A stretch of 64,000 nt of DNA from Micrasema longulum (taxonomy: Eukaryota; Arthropoda; Insecta; Trichoptera; Brachycentridae), in NCBI GenBank assembly GCA_022494885.1, contig JAGVSM010001377.1, positions 62,001 through 126,000 on the forward strand, in the 5' to 3' direction. Shown here in pieces: positions 1 to 10,819 of this stretch (within the stretch, counting starts at the first letter, position 1; each line of letters starts with the position of its first letter). Position numbers and translations under genes: made by a program. The notes under the pieces are model-generated. The model searched no databases. It had not been told where the DNA came from and saw nothing but the letters and a program-made list of their open reading frames with translations.

Positions 1-185
1 CATTTGTTTTAATACTTTAACTTTAATATTTAATCAACTCTTTTGAGGCTGTCAACGTTGTTTTATATCACCCGTCGATGGCAGGAGCGCTCTCCCAAAA
101 CATTAATAGTGTTCTTGTTAAATAATAAAAATGGTTTAACACTAATTACGATGTTTTATTTTCATAATAATTTAAAATTCCATCT

Positions 186-775
186 TATTTTATTTTATCA
201 ATGTTTACTAAATATTATGCTGCGTACAAAGCTAATAAATAAAGTTTTTTTTGTTTTGTAAGAATAGAAAAAGCGTAATGTGAGATGGATACGATCTTTA
301 AAACTAGGCAGGAGTAAACCTGCATTTTACACAATTAATAATATAAGAACATTGGTAAAAAATCACAAAGACAAAATCCCTAAATATAATAAATCTGGCA
401 TATGCCAATTAAATTGAAATGATTGCGATTCAATCTACATTGGAAAAACTAAAAGAAACTTTAATATTTTGGTAAAAGAACACTAAAGGTGTGTAAATAA
501 TAATATTTTTCCTGAATTCGAAAACCAGCTTATAGAAAATAATTATTATTTCGATTAAGACAAAGGATTAACACGTTAAAAATAAAATAAGATAACTTCA
601 AAATTAACAGAGCAATTCATAATAAGAAAAAAAACTATATTTCCTTTAGTATACTCTTGTCTAGTTTTAAAGATCGCTTCCATCTCGCATTACGCTTCCC
701 GCCGTCCTTAAAAGACAAAAATACTTGATTTAATAGCTCCATACGGAGCATAATATTTAGTAAACATTAATCAAA
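186..775. repeat. Inverted repeat pair bracketing a Penelope-like fragment
   Basis: Positions 186-318 reappear in reverse complement at about 640-775 (shared words include GTTTACTAAATATTATGCT and GCGTAATGNGAGATGGA), at roughly 80% identity by eye. Between the arms lies a broken GIY-YIG domain. Inverted or duplicated terminal repeats are usual for Penelope-like elements. Confidence 0.7.
361..560 (+). pseudogene. Penelope-like GIY-YIG endonuclease fragment
   Basis: One frame reads KNHKDKIPKYNKSGICQLN, stop, NDCDSIYIGKTKRNFN, then VKEH, stop, and later FENQLIENNYYFD. This is the GIY-YIG motif (GIC at 397-405, YIG at 436-444) with the downstream Arg and the Glu-His typical of the C-terminal endonuclease of Penelope-like retroelements. 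At least three in-frame stops make it dead. No reverse-transcriptase part is present upstream in the window. Confidence 0.8.
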
Positions 776-905
776 TAAAATAGAATTCATTAGTTAAGTA
801 TACCTTAATAAAGAAGCTTGTATAGCTTTGAAACCGTTTGGTAGAAAAAAATAATAAAGTAAAGTGGTAAAAAACAAAGTTGTTTTATATTAATTTTATT
901 GTAAT
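776..905 (+). repeat. Penelope-type terminal repeat, family R
   Basis: Homologous in reverse complement to 33770-33900. Both contain TACC, an A-rich purine box, an AAGCT/AGCTT hairpin, then GAAAC and GGTA (801-844 here), an arrangement resembling a decayed hammerhead ribozyme. It directly follows the GIY-YIG piece, supporting a Penelope origin. Confidence 0.55.
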
Positions 906-1254
906 GAATAACCACAAAGTAAGGGCTTCAAATAATAAATTTATAAAACAATGTATTTTAATTGTACCTCATTGCTTTCTGCGTACTCAAAAGTTACATC
1001 AATGGTGAAATTGAGTTCACCTATTAAAATTAATGACAAAAGTTTATTCTCAAATGACAGGAAACTCCTAAGCCAGGTTTTTAACGAATCTCATCAATCA
1101 GAATTTATATTTATGTAATACTTTGATAAAGTTATTATACCTCGATCCCATAATTTTGATTTTGATCGATAGGATGTCCTAACAAAAATTTAAGTGGATT
1201 AACATGATGTTTCAGAATAAATATTGATCATAACTATTATTACTCAAATTATGA

Positions 1255-1400
1255 AATATTTATATACAACTACTCACCGGCTTTTCTGTTTCTACTGGTT
1301 TCGAGACGTATTCGTATTTTTGTCAGGACACTAATTACTAACATAGAAATCCCGGAACATCGTATAATGAGCTATATCGAAAAGTTATTTGATATATTTA
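1255..1400 (-). repeat. Penelope-type terminal repeat, family P
   Basis: On the minus strand reads GTGTCCTGACAA ... GTCTCGAAACCAGT ... GCCGGTGAGTAG, then a TATATAAATATTT stretch. Related copies are at 51055-51665 and 63350-63540. It also shares ACATCGTATAA and GCTATAT words with the 51.4-kb copy. Confidence 0.55.
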
Positions 1401-1762
1401 CTTATTATTATGCAGTGTTTCAAAGTCAAACTGCAAAACTTCAGAAGAACATTTCTAGCCAAACTTTTTTTTACATTCCAATGTTTTTTTTCTAATTAGA
1501 AAAAAGGGTAAATCTTTGAATTTTCAGGCAAGCCTCCCTTCCACAAATCTCTATTACAAACTCTACAAAAAAAAAAAAAAAAAAAATGTTTTTGACCAAC
1601 AACGTGATACACGGAACATTTTCAAATAATAATATTAAAAAAGAAATAAAAAATTATATTAGGATTTTAAAAAACCGTTAACGTCAGGAATGTTCCTCTA
1701 AATTTTTGCAGTCTGGCCCTAAAACATGTGTATATATGTACAAAATTACATATTACGATACA

Positions 1763-1990
1763 ATGAGGAGGTTCAGTGGTTTTTATTTTTTTTATTTGTT
1801 AATGGACTATTAAACTAAGCCAATTTTTTTTATGTATTGTATTATCAGCGCTACGATTTTTTAAAGATTTTTATGTCTGAAATTACTCCACGTGTGACGT
1901 CAGAGGTTTTTTTTTTGTAAAAGAAATATTTGCGTTTTTATGATTTACCCAAATATTTCATTTTGAGGGCCATTTTCAACAAATTGTAAA
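1763..1990 (+). mobile_element. MITE family A, 5' part
   Basis: Starts ATGAGGAGGTTCAGTGG and shares the internal run TGTTAATGGACTATTAAAC and the GTGTGACGTCAGAGG block with the full copy at 6614-7030. The 3' inverted terminus is missing. Confidence 0.7.
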
Positions 1991-2080
1991 TAACTCGAAA
2001 ATAATTAGAAAATAGGAATCAAGTTAGGGTAGCGTGGGATTCGGTCCGAGACACTAACCACGGGACCACAACCCGATTTA
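1988..2080 (-). mobile_element. tRNA-like SINE, family 3 (head)
   Basis: Shares CCACGGGACCACAACCCG with 37755-37850 and an upstream AAATAACT...GAAATC/GGAATC block also seen at 31800-31900. On the minus strand the order (GTGGTCCCGTGG box, then TCGGACCGAATCCCAC) is tRNA-like. Confidence 0.5.
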
Positions 2081-2331
2081 TGTCAAAAAATTACTTTTCT
2101 TTTTTTTTGTGTGGTACACCGTTTTGTGAAACGGTTCTAAATTATATTTTTATGGTATTTATTACAATGTATATGGTGTAATGTTTCGGCAAACAAAGTT
2201 TTGTAAAATTTTCATTGTAAAAAATGCCATTTTTTAATAAAAAATATAAAAGCGCCTTCTATGTAAAATATTTTTTATATTTTCGTTTAGAATCACCTTA
2301 ACATAAATTGCGACCGTTTTTTAAAGAGAAC

Positions 2332-2592
2332 TCATCATCATTTCCTTTCTGCGCCTAATGGTGCATAGGGCACTGCGTTGGTAAATCGCAGCGTATCTTT
2401 ATAATTTTTGTTACATAAAGTTAAGATAGTAAATATAATCAGACTTACATTTCAAATGCCATTCCAGTGACTATGAAATATTCTAATGTAAAAACAACTA
2501 AATAAATATTTCATGTCAACTATGTAGGGAATCGAACCCGAGAACTCTTGCATGGTAGAAATATGAGCTGACCACTGCACCACGAGGCCGAC
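2332..2592 (-). mobile_element. tRNA-derived SINE, family 1, full length
   Basis: Minus strand: GTCGGCCTCGTGGTGCAGTG head with A-box, GGGTTCGATTCCC B-box, then the family body (AATATTTCATAGTCACTGG ... GCGATTTACCAACGCAG) and a GATGATGAG tail. Head position 2515-2592. The copy is moderately diverged. Confidence 0.85.
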
Positions 2593-2898
2593 GAAGAGAA
2601 CTAGAGGACCCAACAACAAAATAACAACAATTTTGTCGATTATGTGTTCTCCTTCATTATGTTATAATTCAAAAAATTAGTCAATAATTCAAAGTACCTT
2701 CATCAACAGAAGAAGGTGTCAAAAATGCTCAGGTTCATCTATTTCACAATCCATTTTATAGGCTTCTTTCAAATCAAATAATAGGTTTCACTTAAAAGCA
2801 AATACAAAATCTTTTAGAGGAGATTTTTTTTTAAACTTTTGGTGCTCATTTTTAAATTAGGAAAAAAAACGTATACGTATGTGTAAACATATAATATA

Positions 2899-3386
2899 AA
2901 TTTATTATATAAATAAAACACGAGTGATACTTTAATCCACAAATTTGGAATATCCAGTGACCGGTTTCATCGCTTTCGCGACATCTTCGAGACTGGTATC
3001 GTTATTAAAAAGTTAAATGTATTTATATAGAACAGAGGTAAGGATACATAATTCAAAGTTATATGTAAGTAAATTAAATAAAGTTATTTTTATCTTAAGG
3101 ATCATTATCGATAAATTTTCTATGGGTTAACAAATGAATGACCCCATAGAAAATTTAGATTATAGAAAATTTATCGATAATGATCCTTAAGATAAAAATA
3201 ACTTTATTTAATTTACTTACATATAACTTTGAATGATGTATCCTTACCTCTGTTCTGTATAAATACATTTAACTTTTTAATAAATATACCAGTCTCGAAG
3301 ATGTCGCGAAAGCGATGAAACCGGTCACTGGATATTCCAAATTTGTGGATTAAAGTATCACTCGTGTTTTATTTATATAATAAATT
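2899..3386. repeat. 488-bp near-perfect palindrome of a Penelope-type repeat (family Q)
   Basis: Arms 2899-3122 and 3163-3386, each 224 bp, are reverse complements with only a few mismatches, around a 40-bp centre. Each arm carries a hammerhead-like motif (minus 2954-2996, plus 3289-3331): stem I CCAGT/ACTGG, box CTCGAAGA, stem II TCGC-GAAA-GCGA, then GAAACCGGTC. The arms open with AATTTATTATATAAATAAAA and contain TAAAGTATCACTCGTG. Confidence 0.9.
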
Positions 3387-3419
3387 ACAATGAACTTCCA
3401 TCAAGAATTTTCACTTACA

Positions 3420-3495
3420 AACTTAAATGTTTTATATAATATAAATATTTACGAACATTAAATTTGTTGAAATGTTTGACCACTACGTTAATGCT
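3420..3495 (+). repeat. Family P fragment
   Basis: The AATATTTACGAACATTAAAT and AATGTTTGACCACTACGTTAA words match 51625-51670, downstream of the hammerhead-like motif there. Confidence 0.4.
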
Positions 3496-3599
3496 AATAA
3501 TGTTATGATTATTATTATTGTTATCGCGGATAACGTATATGTTCTTCCTCGTTTTTTTATGGCCTTTTATGTATAACTTATATGGTGCCATTTCCTCAA

Positions 3600-4025
3600 T
3601 TTAATACCTAAAGGGCGCTTAACAAAGTGATTTTGTAAATGAATAAATTAAATTTTATCTTTTTAAATTTGTCAACAATATTTTGAGTTTGTCCAAATTT
3701 TTGTAGACAAGGACTGGATTCAACTCCCTGGGGAGCTGTTAAAATTAACATATTATAACAGAGAGGAAGAACATTTAAGAGAAGGTAATATAGAAACATC
3801 ACTTCACTTTTACATCCTCGCACCTCTGCTGGGAGAGCATTCCATGCCATAGTTTCACACTTCTGCTGGGAGAGCATTCCATCATTCCATACCATTGGGC
3901 CTGCGACCGCAAATGCTCGTTCACCGAATTTAATGCGCTGTTTGCGTGGAGGTTTGATGGCGTGTAATTACGTAGATGTAGCTGATCTATGCGTAAGACG
4001 TCTGTCAGCTAGTTCATCTGGAATG
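3600..4025 (-). pseudogene. CR1/L2-like LINE 3' end
   Basis: Minus strand encodes DELADRRLTHRSATST, AFAVAGPMVWN, AWNALPAEVRGCKSEVMF and finishes with GTTAAGCGCCCTTTAGG, the 3' end shared with 37065-37435. A short direct duplication repeats TGGAATGCTCTCCCAGCAGA twice. A separate repeat (TCAACAATATTTTGAGTTTG) interrupts it around 3630-3780. Non-functional. Confidence 0.75.
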
Positions 4026-4311
4026 CAAAGTTAATATTACACTTTATGTATCGTGAATGTCACACAATGTGTTAACTGTTGACTTAAACTTAAAATAAAC
4101 AATGATAGGTCACCAGCCTCAGACAGACATTATATTCCCTCCTTAACTTGACTATTGAGATGTAAATCAATGATCAAATTGGTTGTTGATGATTACTTTC
4201 TTCTAGAGTTAGTTCCTAGTTTTATTTCCATTCCGGGTAAGATGGTGGAAAATATTAACACCCTTAATCTTTTTTTATTTATTTTTTATTTAATGCACAA
4301 ACGTTATATAT

Positions 4312-4790
4312 TTATTCCCGAAGCAATCTCATACAATGGTCTCTACCCCTCGATACAATCCAATTATGGATCTTCATCTTAAATATAGACGTTGTTTTGG
4401 AGAACTTAATATGTTCATCTAAGACGTTGAACACTCTTGGAGCTATATATGAAAAGTGTCTCCGAGCAAACATCGTACGTGTTCTCGGTATTAAGAAGTT
4501 TGGGTTACGCGAAAACCTCGTACGGGCATTCTGTTGGGACCTCCTTCTGTAGCCGTCTGACCAGAAAATTGTCAAAACATTCTTGATATAGATTTGACGA
4601 ATATCAAGAACTTTTAACGATTGAAATAATGGTTCAGATGGGTAGGTTGGAGGGCACCGAACCATAACTCTAAGAATAAGTTTTTGCGTCTTGATTAGAG
4701 GGGGTTCATGCCAATTGTCGAGCAACCTCCCCAGCCAATTATGCCATAAGCAGCATAAGCTTTAACAGCATTTTTTTATTATTTAATAAT
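4312..4790 (-). pseudogene. Jockey-type LINE reverse-transcriptase C-terminal fragment
   Basis: The 137-codon minus frame has YPSEPLFQSLKVLDIRQIYI, LIPRTRTMFARRHFSYIAP, RVFNVLDEHIK and MKIHNWIV, the typical C-terminal block of Jockey/CR1-type proteins. Just upstream AYGIIGWGG is recognisable out of frame. Truncated, no catalytic YADD. Confidence 0.7.
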
Positions 4791-4949
4791 AAGCCTGCTC
4801 TAGATATGACTGAGATTATTTTCATTATTGGTATGGCTACTCGTAAAGCTCTATTTGTTCCCCGATAAACAGATTATTCATAGAGTCATGAATATGCGTT
4901 TGCAAATATCTATACGCATTTAAAAAATATTTTATGCTATATGTGATGT

Positions 4950-5036
4950 TGGCATCGTGATTTAATGGTCAGCGCGTTTGCCTACAAGAGGTGTCGGGTT
5001 CGATTCCCCATACGGTTAATATGAAATATTTAATTA
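4950..5036 (+). mobile_element. SINE family 1, head only
   Basis: GGCATCGTGATTTAATGGTC A-box region, GCGCGTTTGCCTAC, and GGGTTCGATTCCCC B-box, then TGAAATATTTAATTAAA. Truncated after the head. Confidence 0.75.
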
Positions 5037-5149
5037 AAACTGTGTATTTACTTTTACCATCGTTTTATTGTCCTTATTTGTCTTTACTTCGTGTATTCGT
5101 GTTCTTTTTGTCCAGATTCTTTTATTTATGTTCCTATAAATATATAATA

Positions 5150-5245
5150 ATCTAGCGGACCCGACATACGTTGTCCTGCCCGAACGTTGGCTTGCCTGTT
5201 TGTTTTAGCAAACGTTTTTACGATATTCATATTTTCCATCTACCG
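5150..5245 (+). repeat. Family K repeat fragment
   Basis: Begins CTAGCGGACCCGACATACG and GTCCTGCCCGAACGTTGGC, as in the longer copies at 21567 and 26555. Class not resolved. Confidence 0.7.
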
Positions 5246-6220
5246 GATCCAATAGATAAATATCTCGTTCTACAAATATTGATAAAAATATTTTAAATGG
5301 ATTTGGCACATTAAATTATACTTTCAAAATCAATATGGATATTATGGAGAAATGTTTTCATGTATAACTTTAAAAAATAAATAATAATAGAAAATATGTC
5401 ACTAGAAGAACGTGACATGTTTGGCATTGATAATTGTGACGTCAATATTCATGAACGATGTTCTAAAAAAAATCAAACGGTTCGGAATAAAGTTTAAAAA
5501 ACATGAATCGTGACGTATTAGGGGCGTGGCCAATGCAATAGCCGTTTTTTGCGGGAATTCAAAATTTCAAATTTAAAAATATTTTTTATACCACTAATTA
5601 GTAAAAAAAATATTATTTACTCCACCGTATTTTGTAGACCCTTATTGCTTTTAAAATGGAATAATAAAAAAAACGTGATATTACCCTATTGTGAATCTAA
5701 ATCTAAACCATTCTGGCACAAACAAAAAAAAACATCAAAATCGGCAACAAAAAGAAATGCACGTTTTAAACAAACTTTTTTTTCTTACTTAGTTTTATAA
5801 TAAAATCTTACCTTTTCTCTAATTCTTAATATTTTACGTATTTTTATATGTTTTACACCGTCCACCCTCATTCCATTATAACACCCACTCACCCACCCTC
5901 TCACACACTTACACTAACACAAACACACTAGCATGTATTGTACGAGTATTTAATGTATTTCTGTGGATACCTGTCATTGATTATATTCTCTGTATATTTT
6001 ATTTGTCATATTTTTTTTACTTGTATTACTGTTGATATCCCTAATAAATAAAAAATTAAATAGATAAAATAGGTACATGTAAGTACGAGTAGGTATGTGA
6101 GTTTGGTTTTAAAAAAGGTATACCTACCTCTTTAAATTCAAAACATGCCATGTGTTAACTAGAATTTTGGTCCTTGTATAATAAATTACGTTTATTATTA
6201 GTCAAATAGGCACACAAACT
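5246..6220. other. AT-rich stretch with a likely LINE 3' UTR
   Basis: 5400-5810 has no recognised feature; an 83-codon frame there is Lys/Phe-rich low complexity. 5820-6060 looks like a retrotransposon 3' end on the plus strand: a C-rich stretch, then T-rich sequence ending CCCTAATAAATAAAAAATTA. Confidence 0.35.
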
Positions 6221-6613
6221 AATGGTTATTTCGTGAGCTTTCTCGCCTTCCAACAATGTTCATCCCTTCGTGGCTAACTAACTATTGTCATCCTGGGGTA
6301 CAACATGGCACAATAGCAACACGATACTGAAGAAACACCCAGAAATAGACTACGGTGATATTTCGTAGGAGTTAGTAGGGGAAACCTACAAGCTACAGGC
6401 TATTTGTTGTAACAGGATTTTCCGGAGATTTTCTCTGCATATTTCACAAGGCGGATTATTTCCGTGGAGAAATTTGAATTTTTTTTTTTCAGTAGATATT
6501 TTTGGATGAAACCCACAACTTTTTATAAAATCATCTACAGAAACCCTTGATTAAGTCTTCAGGACTGCTTAATCGTTTTCATCATTTTCAATATTTAGGA
6601 TCAGACAACATAT

Positions 6614-7030
6614 AATGAGGAAGTTCAGTGTTTTTTTTTATTTGTTAATAGACTGTTAAACTAAGTCAGAAAAATATTTTTTTAATTTTTATATATCGTA
6701 TTATCGGTGCTACGATTTTTCAAAGTTTTGTATTTCTAAAATAACTCCGCGTGTAACGTCAGAGGTTCATTTCCGCTTTTTCTCATTCAGTTCTTCCCAT
6801 TGGTCCAGAAGCGACAAGCAGACCGGAAATCTTCCAAAACTCTCAGATCATAGGTTGATTCACATGAACCAGTGACGTCATTTAAAGTAGTGCGTTTTTA
6901 TCAAAATATTTTTTATTATTTTTCAGTACATTTTCAAGAAACTTTGCGGTACAATTTAATGCTCTAATTTTTACCCCACGTAAGAAAACATTTTTTGTAT
7001 CCAATTTCCCGTAGGGCTGAAGTTCCTCAT
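6614..7030 (+). mobile_element. MITE family A, complete copy
   Basis: Bounded by ATGAGGAAGTTCAGT and its inverse CTGAAGTTCCTCAT, with TA on each side, as expected for a mariner-like non-autonomous element. Internal landmarks: TGTTAATAGACTGTTAAACT, GTAACGTCAGAGG, CAGTGACGTCA. No coding capacity. It sits 16 bp from a second copy in the same orientation. Confidence 0.8.
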
Positions 7031-7046
7031 TACTAACAAACTTGTG

Positions 7047-7545
7047 ATGGGGAAGTTCTGTGGTTTTTATAATTTTGAAATTACTCCCCGTGTGACGTCA
7101 CAAAGTCTCTTCAGTTAGTTTCGGAAACCTATCACAACACCATCATCGGTTGATTCATAAGAACTACTGACGTCGATCAAAGTAGTATTTAAATCTCTGA
7201 GTAATAATTCACTAGAGAAGCCCTTTAGCTCTATTGCATAAAACAAAACCGTTCCATACTTTTGGTTTGATTTTTAGTTTATCAACAAATGTGTAACGGA
7301 CGGTTTCGGTTTGTACTTGCAATCCTTGATCCGAGTACCTACGGTCTGTTGTATTGCTGTAGTTTGTAGCTAACTTCGTGGTTAATAACCATAAAATGTT
7401 TTTTCTCCAAAGGGGGACTCAATTAGCCAGCGGCGTGTGAATACACTAAGATTAAAATGTATAATTACAATTTAATGGTGTAATTTTATCGCGTGAAAGA
7501 AAACATTTTGTTTATCCAATTTCTCGTAGCACTGAACTTTCTCAT
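7047..7545 (+). mobile_element. MITE family A, second copy, interrupted
   Basis: Starts ATGGGGAAGTTCTGTGG and ends CACTGAACTTTCTCAT. Between about 7215 and 7440 it carries a different repeat (GTTTGATTTTTAGTTTATCA, TGTTGTATTGCTGTAGT), related to 61430-61530 and 62300-62390. Confidence 0.7.
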
Positions 7546-7935
7546 TATAATGAGTCGTCTGCACCTAAATAAAATACTTACCTGGTATTATTTTCTCTCA
7601 AAAACCTTTTTACGCTATTTTGCAGTCTTCAAATTTAAAACTTATTGGTTGTAAGAGAAAATCATAGTCCACAACCTTTTATTTAAAGGTCTATAAATGT
7701 TTGATGAGTTGGCTGAAAGTTTCAGGGAAACTGGAAGCATCTACACTTTTTTAGCGAAATGCTGTTTCCGTATTAGGGACAGAGATAATGAATTTGTGTA
7801 TTGTGTAGTTTCATATATATATTGAATTAAGGTGTATTTAGTTTAATGGAAATACATTCAAGAAACGATGGATGACAGAACATATTTTGAAATTAATGGA
7901 ACAACGTAGAGTTCCTGGTACCAGGGTTTGTTTGT

Positions 7936-8566
7936 TTGTTTGTTTGTTGCATTGAATACAAAAACCTACGAAGGATTATCAAGCGAGATATTAAAAAAGC
8001 TAAAGATGAGTGGATAAAGAGACAGAGTGATGAATTAGAACAATATGGCCAGATGCATGATGCGTTTAATCTGCAAAAAAAAATAAAAGAACTGACTGGT
8101 AGAAGGAAACTTAAACCTACCTGTCTTTCAGACGAATCCAATAACGTGATCTTAGAAGATTCTGTTATTTTAAAAAGATGGGAAGATTACATAATAACAC
8201 TTTTACAAGATTTTCACACTGGCGTTAAAATACCAGAATATGTCAAGGTCCTGCTGTCTAAGCCTAGAAAAGCATATGGACCTGACGAAATCCCCGCGGA
8301 GATTGTTAAATTAATCAATGAAAATAATATTGATTGTTTGCTTAGACTGTGTAATAACATACACGACACAGGGATTATCCCCCAAGATTGGTTGAAATCA
8401 ATATTTATTACATTATCCGAAAAACAACACCCGAAAAAATGTAATGACATCGCCTTAATAGTCTTCTGAGCTATACTCGTAAATTGAAATCTTAATAATA
8501 CATGCCAGAATAAGACCAATAATGTGTGAGCGAGATTTACATGACACTCAGTTTGGGTTCAGAAAT
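7936..8566 (+). pseudogene. RTE-like LINE reverse-transcriptase N-terminal fragment
   Basis: A 177-codon frame reads RRIIKRDIKKAKDEWIKRQ, then KAYGPDEIPAEIVKLINE and IIPQDWLKSIFITLSEKQ, the start of a non-LTR reverse transcriptase. It is broken at 8467; after that DLHDTQFGFRN is visible in another frame. No catalytic core remains. Confidence 0.8.
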
Positions 8567-8699
8567 TGACAACAATAAATATATAGTTGCAAAATTGTTT
8601 TGACCAAAGAAAATATATCTAAGAAAATCACATTCCTAAATAAAGTGCAACCCTGTTGGTGAGAAGAGCGGAGTTTGACATTTCGTCGCATTGGGGAAA

Positions 8700-9470
8700 C
8701 AAGGTTTTTTTATTTTATTTTATTTTATTTGGGAAATCAACAGTTCTACATACATATTTTTAGCAAACAAACAGATATAGTGTATAAACTCAGAACTAAT
8801 AACAGATTTCCACATAGTATACAAAGTTAGTAAAGAAAATATTACATATCAAATAAATACATATACAAATGTTATTTTCATGTACTCAATAATCAAGGAT
8901 TTTTTAATATTTATTTTAAGAACATTAAGTTACTGTAAATTGGGCGGGATAAGGACAAAAATGCTCGAAGAGAGGATAAGGAGGGGAGGGGAGATGTACA
9001 TATTTATTATTATAATGTCTACTAAGTTACATAATACATTTTTAGTGTAAATTTTAAATCTGACAGAGTGATGTTTGTGTAATCTATATTTTTAAATTTT
9101 GTGTACATTGAAAAAGTCCTACAAAAAAAAGCATTTTTAACATACGATGTTTTACTTATTGGTACATGAAATAGGTGGTACCGTCTACAAATCCTGGCTG
9201 GCACATGTATTGTTATTAAACCAAGCAGCTCTGTACAGTAGACCATTCCTGTCATAATTTTGTAAAGCAGTAGTTGGTCCGCACACACTCTGCGGTATTG
9301 TAGAGAAATGATTCCATGGATGGTGGAGGCAGTCAGAGTAGATACATAAGAAATACCGGTTTTGTATTTAAGGTACTTTATAAATTTGTTTTGAATATTT
9401 TCTATTCTACTTATATATATGGTATACTAGGGATTCCATATATGAGAGGCGTATTCCAAATGGCTTCTGA
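8700..9470 (-). pseudogene. Jockey/CR1-type LINE 3' end with (TAAAA)n tail
   Basis: Minus strand reads SHLEYASHIWNP, then SRIENIQNKFIKYLKYKTGI, then DQLLLYKIMTGMVYCTELLG and ARICRRYHLF, the C-terminal part of a non-LTR reverse transcriptase. An in-frame TAG follows the WNP. The 3' UTR ends in a TAAAA repeat at 8706-8730. Confidence 0.8.
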
Positions 9471-9720
9471 CAAATGTATAATATAATGAAATAAGGGCCT
9501 TTGGATTATGTGTAGATTCATATTTTTTTTGAGACATGAATGTTTGAAATTAAGACTTATTATTTTATCCACTATTTTTTTATTAATATTGTCTTAATAA
9601 ACGTAATAATACTTAAGTATCTATTTCGTTTTTATTATGAATTTTTATGCAGATAGAACCAATATGTAAATCGTAAAATAATAAAAATTAAATGTAAAAT
9701 AACATCATGTAATAACTTGT

Positions 9721-9850
9721 ATTTACATATATTTATTTATTTGACACTTTATATACACAATATATATACATATAAGGGCGGGAATATTGCCTTAAGGCAA
9801 TTTCTTCCCACCTACCCAAACCATTCAGTTTGAGAAAATTATAAATACAT
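9721..9850 (-). repeat. LINE 3' tail fragment
   Basis: TTTATTTATTTG then AAGGGCGGGAATATTGCCTT; a related GGGAGGGCTTATTGCCTTA occurs at 37882. Probably the 3' end of a retrotransposon inside the 1.56-kb element. Confidence 0.4.
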
Positions 9851-10420
9851 ACACATATTGAATCTTACAATTTTACACAAAAATTAACAACAAAGATTAA
9901 CAAAATAAAAACATATAATAAAAAAATTAACACTTTACTATGAAGAGGGGAGAGGGGATGGCATATAAGTTTCTAATTAAAAATACTTGGTACACTTCCC
10001 CTTATTCCAATGTATAATGTTTACTAGTCTAAAGATGCCTATTAGAAGGTGAAAGCGCTAATCGGTCGAAAAAATAAGTAGAATTGTACCAAGTATTTTT
10101 AGTAAGCACAAAACTAATATGTAAATATGAGTTATTAGGTCATTACAATGGAATTTCATCAAGAACTGTCAGTAAATAATTATAATTAAGTAAAAAAATA
10201 TACTTTGTTTGATAGAACCTTGTTCCCTAATGCGACGATTTGCAAACAGAATTCCATATTTGAAAATTAATTATTTAAAGTTTTAGACTTCAACCATAAA
10301 CAAGTATCTAGGTACCAACTTAAATTCATTATTTAAAAATGATTTATTTTAAATCGTAGAATTCAATCATAAACAAGTAGGTACCTACTTACCATTGAAA
10401 AGTTACACCATCTGTTTTAC

Positions 10421-10819
10421 GTTTATCCGAACGGTTTTTACATGGTTTTACGACGCAACCAAGCATTTCCGTTTTGAATTAAATGTCAAGGTCATGTCAA
10501 AAACCAGCTGGCTGTTCATGGACGAATAAATACGTGTAGGGCAGGAGTGAGCGTTTGGGCATGTGTCATAATTTTAGAGGGTTTCGGGTGCGTCTATGTG
10601 TATTGATAGGTTAATGGTTTTATTTAAAAAAAACCGAACCTGTTTCTTTGGTTACTTAAAAGCATTATGAAGAAAAGTTTTGTAAGTATACTTAATAATG
10701 TTTAATCTTAAGAGGAAACGCTGTCCGACTTTAGTTCATGCAAACGTATTCCCTTATTTTCTCTCTGGATTATGTTACTAGAGCAGTGAGTTTTTAAGCA
10801 TTAAAGATATTAATCTTCG
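10421..10819. other. No recognised feature
   Basis: AT-rich single-copy-looking sequence; no protein similarity or repeat partner seen in this window. Confidence 0.4.

Larger units (their letters stand above)
8683..10238. mobile_element. 1.56-kb inverted-repeat element nested in a family K repeat
   Basis: Ends TCGTCGCATTGGGGAAACAA (left) and TTGTTCCCTAATGCGACGA (right) are inverted repeats of about 23 bp. The flanks, read on the minus strand, rejoin as family K sequence (TTTGCAAA ... GTCAAACTCC). Inside is a minus-strand LINE end and AT-rich filler; no transposase frame is left. Superfamily not assigned. Confidence 0.6.
8590..10420 (-). repeat. Family K repeat split by the insertion at 8683-10238
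   Basis: Flanking pieces 8590-8682 and 10239-10420 on the minus strand align to 21700-21860 of another copy (ACTTGTTTATGGTTGAA, TTTGCAAA, CTCACCAACA). Confidence 0.55.
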
